From Streptomyces sp. NBC_00433 (lineage in GTDB: Bacteria > Actinomycetota > Actinomycetes > Streptomycetales > Streptomycetaceae), in contig CP107926.1 of the NCBI GenBank assembly GCA_036015235.1, positions 3,228,001-3,292,000 of the forward strand: DNA of 64,000 nt. Direction: 5' to 3'. Below are positions 58,501-64,000 of this stretch, piece after piece. Under the pieces are notes generated by a model. It was not told the origin of the DNA and did not search any database. It saw nothing but the letters and a program-made list of their open reading frames with translations. The position numbers and the translations under genes were made by a program. Positions within the stretch are counted from its first letter, which is position 1; every line of letters begins with the position of its first letter.

Positions 58501-61500
58501 TACTGTGCCACGGCCGTCGCGGTGGCCGTGGTGGCGCCGGGATTCGTCGCCCATACGACGAGTTGGCTGACCTGCCCGGAGAAGTCACCGAATCCGGCGC
58601 CGGTCGCCGTGGTCGTGGCCGCGTAGTCGTACTGCAGAACGCGGCACCCCCGCGTCGCGGGCGTACTGGCACAGGCCGTGGCGCTGACAGCACTGGTGGC
58701 GGCGATGACGTACTTCGGTCGTGCCAGGATCTTCGTCCCGGAGGTGACGCTCTCCCACACCACGGTGGTGGTGGCGTTGCCGACCGGGTCGGTGCTGGAG
58801 GCGACCTGCCATGTGGTGCCGCCCGCAGCCACCTTGCTGAAGGTGGTGGTGACGCCGCCGCCGTCGGTGAGGGTGAACGAACCGGTGGGTGAGCCTGTCA
58901 GGGCGAGGTCCCCGGCGCCGGGCTCCGCCTGCCAGCCGCCGCCGACGACGGCGGTGAAGCCGGTTTCCGCACCGGCGCTGTCGACCACGGCGACAGAGGT
59001 GGTCGAGGTCCGCCGAAGGAAGGACCAGTTCGTGCTGTTGGTGGCCGCGCTGGCGTCGGCCAGCCACTGGGGACCGAAGATCGAGGCCTGGCCGTCCTGC
59101 GTACCGCCGGCGTCCGGGTGCGCCGAGGAGGCCGTGCGGGAGAAGGTCTGGGAGAAGGCGGCAGCGTCGCGGCCGACGAGGGCGTAGTCGCCGGTGACGA
59201 GGTTGACGGTGCCGGGTCCGACAGGCTCGCCCGCTGCCGTGTCGGCGTTGCGGTCGACGGTGACGCTGTTGGCGGGCGAGTTGTCGGTGGCGGTGCCGTC
59301 GGTGAAGACCGCTCGGACGTCGACCGGGCCGTCCTGGGCGAGGCTGTCGGTGATGTTCCACGTCAAAGCCGCCGGTAGGCCCCCGGGAGCGGCCAGCGGC
59401 CACGACGCGACGGGCGCGCCGGAGGAGCGGACGGCGGCGTCGGCGGTCGGCACGTTGTGCCAGGTGTCGGTCTCACCGATCCGGTACTGGTACGTCACCC
59501 CGGTGTCAGTGGACTTGCCCTGGCCGGTCAGGCCCACCCGCCGCGCGGGCCGGTCGCCCTGGGCAGGAGTCAGCAGGGCCGCTCCGGAGCCCGCGTAGAA
59601 GACGTAGGCCGTGTTGGCCGAGCTGTTTCCGGCGGCGTCCACCGTGTGGAGGTTGAGGGTGTGCTGGCCCGCCCGGAAGTTGAGGGTGGAGGTGACCGGT
59701 GCGCCGGTGGTGGCGAGGGTGGACCCGAAAGATCCATCGAGCTTGTACCAGACCCCTGTTACGTCCGTGGTCGGCGGGGTGAAGGTGAAGGCGCCGGAGA
59801 AGTTGCCGTTCGCGTCCGCCGTGCCGGACCAGGCACCGGCGGGGAAGGCCGAGGAAACCACCGACGTGGTCCCCGGGGCGTGGGTGTCGACGGTCAGCGG
59901 CTGTGCCGTGGTCCAGCCCGAGTAGGCCTTGCCGTCGTAGGCGCGGACCTTCCAGGTGTAGGCGCCGTCGGCCAGGGCTGTCGTCGGTTTCCACGATCCG
60001 CCGGCACCCGTGACGAGGCTGGAGTTGACGAACGGCGAACTGCCGGACGCCTTCACCGTGGTCCCGGCCAGCACCTGGAAGTCCAGGCGCACCGTGTCGG
60101 AGTCGGGGTCGTGGGAACTGGCAGCGAGAGTAGGGGTACCGCTGCTGGTCACCGTCGCCAGAGCGCCACCGAGATACGGGCTCGGCGAGACCGCCAGGCC
60201 GAACGGGGTGCCCGGCGGGGAGTCGTAGGTGATCGACAGCGACGCGGCGCTGGAGAACCGCTTGAGCTGGACGTCGTTGGTCTCGCTGCTGTTGACCATC
60301 ACGAAGGTGATATTCGCCCAGTGGTTGGCCGCAGCGTTGGTGACCTGGTTGAGGAAGTCGAAGTTCCCGCTGGGGGTGGAGGTGCAGGCCGGGCCGAAGT
60401 TCACCGAGTCCTGCTGCGTCACCTTCGCCGGCGCGTTGCTCCACGTCGTCGAGGCACCGATCCCGTTGGACGACCACGCCTGCACACCGTAGGCCGTGGT
60501 CCCGCAACTGGACGACTTGCTCTCGGTGAGCTTCATGGAGGCGCTCAGTACCTGCCCGCCCCAGATCGCCGACGGAATGCCCACCTGGTAGTAGGTGCGC
60601 TCGATGCCCGTCGGCGAGGAGAAGCCCTGGTAGCCGACCCCGTTGCCCCCCTCGGGCGTCGTGTCGTAATTCGACGTCGTCGGGTAGCCCTGCTGCACCT
60701 GGTCCCAGTGCATCGTGCTGCCACTGGCCGGATGCGGCACATAGGCCGGATCGATGTAGACCGGGAAGACCGTGGTCTTCGCCGACAGCAACGCCTGGTC
60801 CGCGGCCAGATGCAGCTTGTGGCCGGACAGCGTCATCTGCACCCGCGCCTGGTGGGCGTTCAAGCCCGGGCCCTTCGCCGTCGAGCGGGTGGCGGCGCCG
60901 GACTGGGCCTGGGCCTGCTTGACGTCATCGGTCGCGGTGGCGCTCGTCTCGCCGGACGCGGCTGGGGAACTGCTCGCGGAGCCGGTGGCGGAGTCCCACA
61001 TCACGGGCGCCGGGGAATTGACCAGCAAACGGCCGCTGCCGTCCTTCACTGTCAGGTTGCCGCCCGCGTCCGTCGCCGCGGTCGCCCCGTCGCTGGTGGC
61101 GAGGCCCTGCGCCAGGTCCGACAGCGCGGGGTCGACGGCCGCCGCGGCGGTCCTGACCACGAGCGTCTCCTCCACCCCGCCGGTGGACCCGGCGGTGACC
61201 TGGAGGTCCACCCCGTCCAGGACGTTCTCGTAGGTCGCCGTCGCCCCGGAAAGCGTCGGTACGGGAAGCCGCGACGGCCAGGTCAGCACCACCTTCCTGC
61301 CGTCGACCGTCATCGACGCCAGCGCCCCCGCGCCACCGCCCGACAGCACCAGGCCGCTCTCCGACGCCACCGGCGCCACACCGCCGTCGGCGCCCGAGCG
61401 CAGCGTGGCGTCCAGGTCGACCCACGACCCGCCGCGCAGCGTCCACTTCGGCTCCGCGTAGGCCGTGTACGTCAACGTCCCGTCGGCGTTCACGAACGTC

Positions 61501-61802
61501 TGCGACGCGTCCGTCCGCTCGCCCAGCACCTCGATCCGGCGGTGCTGGAGCCGCGCCATCAGCCGCGCCGACGGCAGGTCCTGCGCCTGCGCCGGACCGT
61601 ACGACGGCGCCGGCGCGTCGGTGCTCTCCGGCGCCGAACGGGGCGCGGCCAAAGCCACTCCCGTGTCCCCCGCCACGGACGCCGCCCCCACCGCCAGTGC
61701 CATCACGGCCAGCACCGACACCCGGCGCAGCCCCGGCGGCGAATACGACTTTCTCGGACTGCTCGACGCGGAACGCCGAGCACCCCCCCAATGTGTCCGC
61801 AC
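55578..61802 (-). CDS. RHS/YD-repeat polymorphic toxin with C-terminal prokaryotic phospholipase A2 domain
   Basis: A 2,074-residue secreted protein. A signal peptide (VSVLAVMALAVGAASVAG) is followed by a DNRLRE-type domain (TYYQVGIPSAIWGGQVLSAS), beta-sandwich segments, then a long run of YD/RHS repeats (YAYDDAGRLRQVWDP, YDRFGNTTRTL, YDQLGRVLTFAD, YDSHGRATQVTD). The last 110 residues match Streptomyces secreted phospholipase A2: WDSDGCSNPYS, the catalytic ACQRHDFGYRNY with its His-Asp, and RIDNNFHKDMNHIC. RHS shells carry such toxins at the C-terminus. GTG 61800-61802 is chosen because GAGGAG lies 6 nt upstream. Transcribed toward a lipoprotein gene that may give immunity. Confidence 0.9.
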   Translation of the reverse strand: MRTHWGGARRSASSSPRKSYSPPGLRRVSVLAVMALAVGAASVAGDTGVALAAPRSAPESTDAPAPSYGPAQAQDLPSARLMARLQHRRIEVLGERTDASQTFVNADGTLTYTAYAEPKWTLRGGSWVDLDATLRSGADGGVAPVASESGLVLSGGGAGALASMTVDGRKVVLTWPSRLPVPTLSGATATYENVLDGVDLQVTAGSTGGVEETLVVRTAAAAVDPALSDLAQGLATSDGATAATDAGGNLTVKDGSGRLLVNSPAPVMWDSATGSASSSPAASGETSATATDDVKQAQAQSGAATRSTAKGPGLNAHQARVQMTLSGHKLHLAADQALLSAKTTVFPVYIDPAYVPHPASGSTMHWDQVQQGYPTTSNYDTTPEGGNGVGYQGFSSPTGIERTYYQVGIPSAIWGGQVLSASMKLTESKSSSCGTTAYGVQAWSSNGIGASTTWSNAPAKVTQQDSVNFGPACTSTPSGNFDFLNQVTNAAANHWANITFVMVNSSETNDVQLKRFSSAASLSITYDSPPGTPFGLAVSPSPYLGGALATVTSSGTPTLAASSHDPDSDTVRLDFQVLAGTTVKASGSSPFVNSSLVTGAGGSWKPTTALADGAYTWKVRAYDGKAYSGWTTAQPLTVDTHAPGTTSVVSSAFPAGAWSGTADANGNFSGAFTFTPPTTDVTGVWYKLDGSFGSTLATTGAPVTSTLNFRAGQHTLNLHTVDAAGNSSANTAYVFYAGSGAALLTPAQGDRPARRVGLTGQGKSTDTGVTYQYRIGETDTWHNVPTADAAVRSSGAPVASWPLAAPGGLPAALTWNITDSLAQDGPVDVRAVFTDGTATDNSPANSVTVDRNADTAAGEPVGPGTVNLVTGDYALVGRDAAAFSQTFSRTASSAHPDAGGTQDGQASIFGPQWLADASAATNSTNWSFLRRTSTTSVAVVDSAGAETGFTAVVGGGWQAEPGAGDLALTGSPTGSFTLTDGGGVTTTFSKVAAGGTTWQVASSTDPVGNATTTVVWESVTSGTKILARPKYVIAATSAVSATACASTPATRGCRVLQYDYAATTTATGAGFGDFSGQVSQLVVWATNPGATTATATAVAQYAYDDAGRLRQVWDPRISPALKTSYGYDSDGRVITLTPPGELPWAFTYGKAGSAATASGGMLLAASRSALQAGTPSTVNGTATTRVVYSVPLSGTAAPYPMDTTTVATWGQAPAPDQAAALFPAGTSPGSNDGAALAAGDYDGAAVFYLDGNGRLVNTALPGGAIDATAYDRFGNTTRTLTAANRALALGQGAGAAARLSELGLSDASTADRAQALSDTTTYGADGSQEMESLGSLNTVVLGNPVAADGSLPALPAGSAVAARTRTVVSVSTDTAAGTVTTTSTSSAAIPGYTAAADSQTTVEVDDLATGQGLKSSTGTLLTTTAYSANTHLPISHSGSASNGSDASTYLTTYYTATGTGTCGGHPEWADWTCQSVPAAPATGSNGNPTQLPTTTYTYNRYGDPAVTTVTANGSTRTTTDNYDSAGRATSTSVTADLGSAVATRTTGYDASTGRQTSVTADGQSTSTVYDQLGRVLTFADATGAVTTNSYDILDRVTRRDTPVGYLSYGYDSHGRATQVTDSVAGTFGVSYDDDGQVIGQTLPGGITMTQTWNTDGTASSRSYDLNGTTLLSDQTGNTVRGDTAEDSALSDIVRSYNPAGLLTDATVRGADGDCTAYHFTLNANGSRLTEGSATSADGAPCPTTITQTGTHTYDSAGRIVDAGYAYDNLDQLTATPDGLSQTYFAEGTLASQTLATGRQTWTLDPQGRNLTATVQSHASGAWTTTATNTFHYSADGDDAVAWSADASGDVIRTLQADAGDLDGIATVNGTAVTLNLGTASGATVQFDVSSQAVTVIDTAGSDLSQTATNPIDAVGIQVAGTSTQLTACPGCTGTGLTIEPMSRPSEGGGMTVAQETDYWLLHVSLETFLSARSDKLGKSRGIVWDSDGCSNPYSYIYSRNSPGGYHFLHACQRHDFGYRNYKKQRRFTKAGKARIDNNFHKDMNHICSKAFLGGHPWCQMWANIYYQAVKRYGH

Positions 61803-62322
61803 TAGCCACTCCTCATGAGAACTGAGCCGCGGGCTTGTCCCTTGCGGCTCAGCAACCGAGGGATCGTCACACGGCCGCCACTCCAGGGGAACAGGACAAA
61901 AGGCCCCGTTCTCATAAGTAAAAAAAGAGCATGGGATGGGTAAATGAAGCACCGATTCCGCTAAGTTACGTAAGGCCCACATAAAGTGATTAGTCCATAC
62001 GCGCCGATGGCCGAGTCTCGTTTGCCGCGCCTCAAACATCGCGTGGGCGTGAGGAACGACACGGCCCCGGCTGCGGGACTGAGGCGGAGGTGCAGCGTCC
62101 GCATCAAGTGGACACCGCCGGCCCCGGCGGTGACAATGGGCGCGATTCACCAGCACCACCACCAACAGATCGAGAATTCTGCCCGGTGATGGAGTCGGTG
62201 CGGGGGCGTGCCCCCTCTCCGCGCCACCACTGGACGGTTCCAGGCGGCGATCCCGGGTCGGTTCATCAGGGCACCGACGGCCCACGGGATGCCGTCCCGC
62301 CGGGCAGCGGAATGGACTCGCC
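61803..62322. other. 520-bp AT-richer divergent intergenic region
   Basis: No gene is evident. The part 61910-61995 is much lower in GC than the surroundings (CTCATAAGTAAAAAAAGAGC, then ACATAAAGTGATTAG) and probably holds the promoter of the RHS gene on the minus strand. The rest before the MFS gene contains no clear hairpin or operator. Confidence 0.5.
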
Positions 62323-63561
62323 GTGCTCTCGGCGAACTACCGCGCCCTGCTGCGTACCCCTGGGGCCGCGGCTTTCTTCCTCCCCGCGTCGCTCGGACGC
62401 GTCGGCCTCGCGATGACCAGCCTCAGCATCGTCTGGCTCGTGCACAGCCACACCGGCTCCTTCGCCTCGGCGGGCCTGGTCAGCGGTGCGTTCGCGGTGA
62501 CCGACGCGCTCGCGGCGCCCCAAGTGGCCCGGCTCATGGACCGGTTCGGGCAGACACGAGTGCTGCCGCCCGCGCTGCTCGGGCACGGGGCGGCGGTGGG
62601 CGTCCTGGTGGCGCTGGTCGCCGCCGACGCGCCCGACCCGCTGCTGGCCCTCGGCGGTGCGCTGGTCGGGGCGAGCTTTCCGCAGCTCGCCGGGCTGTCC
62701 GCCGCACGCTGGGCGGCGCTGCTGCGTACCGACCGGGCGGCCGAACTGCCCACCGCCTTCGCCCTGGAGTCCATGGGCAATGCGGTGGGCTACCTCGTCG
62801 GCCCAACGGTCGTCAGCGCGCTGGCCGCCGCCGGACACCCCGTGCTCGGGACACTGCTGGCCGCCACCCTCACGGTCGGCGGCGGCCTGGTCTTCGCGGC
62901 CCAGCGCGGCACCGCGCCCCCGCCTGCCACGACGGCCGACAGCGGCCCGCACGCGCACCGGGAACGGTCGCTGCTGCGCGGCCCGGTCTTCGTGCTGATG
63001 GGCCTCAACCTCGCCATCGGCGTCTTCTTCGGCGCCATGCAGGTGTCGGTGACCGCCTTCGTGGTCGAGCACGGTGCGCCGGGTGCCGCCGTCCCGATCT
63101 TCGCCGTGACCAGTTGCAGCGGCCTGCTGGCCGGCTGGCTCTACGGGCTGCGCCGGTGGCGCGCCGCTCCCCCGGTCCAACTGCTCTTGGCGACAGGAGT
63201 GTTGACGTTCGGGACCGTGCTGCTGCTCATGGTCGGCTCACCGCTGGCGCTCGGCCTGGCCGTGGTCGTGACCGGGGCCACGGTCTCGCCCCTCCTCGTC
63301 CTCTTCCCCGTGCTCGCCGAGTCCGCCGTCCACCGGTCCGTCCTGACCCAGGCCTTCTCCTGGCTCGGTTCGGCGAGCCAGGCGGGCTCGGCCGCCGCCG
63401 CGGCGGTCGCCGGGTGGGCGATCGACGCCCTCGGGGCACGCGGCGGCTTCGCCATCGCCGCTACGGCCGCCGCCGCGATGACCCTCCAGGCCGTGGCCGG
63501 CCTACGCCTGCTGCGCACACCGCGGGTGACCGGTCCGGAGCCGGCGCCAACGACGACCTGA
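62323..63561 (+). CDS. MFS transporter
   Basis: A 412-residue membrane protein with about twelve hydrophobic segments and the short loop ARLMDRFGQTRVLP after helix 2, matching the G-x-x-x-D-R-x-G motif of the major facilitator superfamily. It resembles the EmrB-unrelated, YfkL/EntS-like class of small exporters. The start is GTG 62323; an out-of-frame ATG lies 11 nt upstream. It is followed by an unidentified gene 40 bp downstream on the same strand, so they may share a transcript. The substrate is unknown. Confidence 0.82.
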   Translation: MLSANYRALLRTPGAAAFFLPASLGRVGLAMTSLSIVWLVHSHTGSFASAGLVSGAFAVTDALAAPQVARLMDRFGQTRVLPPALLGHGAAVGVLVALVAADAPDPLLALGGALVGASFPQLAGLSAARWAALLRTDRAAELPTAFALESMGNAVGYLVGPTVVSALAAAGHPVLGTLLAATLTVGGGLVFAAQRGTAPPPATTADSGPHAHRERSLLRGPVFVLMGLNLAIGVFFGAMQVSVTAFVVEHGAPGAAVPIFAVTSCSGLLAGWLYGLRRWRAAPPVQLLLATGVLTFGTVLLLMVGSPLALGLAVVVTGATVSPLLVLFPVLAESAVHRSVLTQAFSWLGSASQAGSAAAAAVAGWAIDALGARGGFAIAATAAAAMTLQAVAGLRLLRTPRVTGPEPAPTTT

Positions 63562-63601
63562 GGCGTATCCGTATGCCAGACTCGCCCGCGAGGAGGTCGA
63601 C

Positions 63602-64000
63602 TTGCACCGCCTGACGGATCTCTCGGCCGCGTCCTGGCTCACCGCCGCGGACGCGGACCCGATGCGCCTCATCACCTTCGGCCCCGCCGGTTTCCCGGCC
63701 TACGCGCGGCTGCGCTTCATCCCGGACCCGGCCGGACCCGGGATGTCCGAGGCCGACGCCGTGCTGCCCGACGACCACCCGTCCGAGATCGAGCAGTCGC
63801 GGACCGTGCTGCTGGCACTGGGCGACGGCGCCGAGCCCTGCTTCTTCTGCGTGTGGGAGGGCTACGAAGGGTCCTTCCTCGCCCCGGACCTGCTGCGCGG
63901 CCCCCTGGTCGAGCTGCCGCACCGGCGCTACGTGCTCTTCGCCGGCGCCCTGGGCGAAATCGCCGCATGGGAAGGCCACTTCGGCGGCGGGCGCCCCTGC
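63602..64000 (+). CDS. Unidentified protein, 3' end outside the window
   Basis: An open frame of at least 133 residues that runs off the right edge. It starts at TTG 63602 behind a strong AGGAGG (63591-63596). The sequence (LHRLTDLSAASWLTAADADPMRLITFGPAGFPAYARLRFIPD region, then LLALGDGAEPCFFCVWEGYE) is rich in aromatic and acidic residues, with no signal peptide. I do not recognise its family. It follows the MFS gene by 40 bp. Confidence 0.65.
   Translation, partial: MHRLTDLSAASWLTAADADPMRLITFGPAGFPAYARLRFIPDPAGPGMSEADAVLPDDHPSEIEQSRTVLLALGDGAEPCFFCVWEGYEGSFLAPDLLRGPLVELPHRRYVLFAGALGEIAAWEGHFGGGRPC

Noticed and set aside
61803-62285. N-terminal extension of the RHS protein
   Set aside because: The true start at 61802 has GAGGAG and a signal peptide right after; the extension would run through an AT-rich promoter-like region.

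Overview
The window is high-GC DNA with GTG and TTG starts, codons mostly ending in G or C, rare TTA codons, WhiJ-type regulators, DUF397 and DUF5954 proteins and HAF-repeat proteins. All of this points to Streptomyces or a close relative (Streptomycetaceae). I see no rRNA, tRNA, insertion sequence or CRISPR array.

Layout. (1) 1-12 kb: a phospholipid acyltransferase, then a minus-strand exopolysaccharide locus (acyltransferase-3 protein, fused NodB deacetylase/GT2 synthase, proline-rich membrane protein) with a divergent GH26-like hydrolase. A beta-propeller protein, a HAF-repeat protein, a dienelactone-hydrolase-like protein and a WhiJ-type regulator/DUF397 pair follow. (2) 12-19 kb: a MerR-methyltransferase fusion, a GH54 arabinofuranosidase and a complete sugar ABC transporter. 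(3) 19.7-42.8 kb: a minus-strand biosynthetic gene cluster. (4) 42.9-48.1 kb: araB, araD, araA and a LacI-type regulator. (5) 48-54.6 kb: a DUF5954 protein, a TetR/reductase pair with a perfect palindromic operator, and a second WhiJ-type locus (TPR protein, anti-sigma-like ATPase, XRE regulator, DUF397). (6) 54.6-64 kb: a lectin remnant, a lipoprotein, a 2,074-residue RHS/YD protein ending in a phospholipase A2 toxin domain, an MFS protein and a partial gene.

The main discovery is region 3. It encodes a methionine S-methyltransferase of the plant MMT/MmtN type, a fold-III PLP decarboxylase and a class III aminotransferase. These are the first three steps of the methionine to S-methylmethionine to DMSP-amine to DMSP-aldehyde route. 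It also encodes a hybrid NRPS-PKS with the order TE-A-PCP-KS-AT-TE-KR-ACP, suited to extending one starter acid by one malonyl unit and reducing it. A TauD/SyrP-like hydroxylase and a ketol-acid reductoisomerase homologue with altered metal-site residues complete the core. This is the logic of the sulfonium-acid (DMSP, gonyol, gonydiol) to cyclopropanol pathways known from the Burkholderia bur (malleicyprol) cluster. What looks new is an added module of a D-glycerate 3-kinase homologue, a GlpD-like flavoenzyme, SerC and an inositol-phosphatase-family enzyme, which copies the logic of phosphorylated serine biosynthesis. An ATP-grasp ligase, an exporter and a YbaK tRNA-editing protein add to it. 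I infer a sulfonium- or cyclopropanol-derived, amino-acid-like product, possibly ligated to an amino acid. No aldehyde dehydrogenase for the DMSP step is in the window.

The cluster lies between the two halves of an L-arabinose regulon. LacI-type operators (TGTTAGCGCTCACA) occur before the transporter, before araD and before the regulator, with a variant at 19.2 kb. Seven TTA codons in four cluster genes predict bldA control, and an unusual array of about twelve 22-bp repeats sits upstream of the megasynthase.
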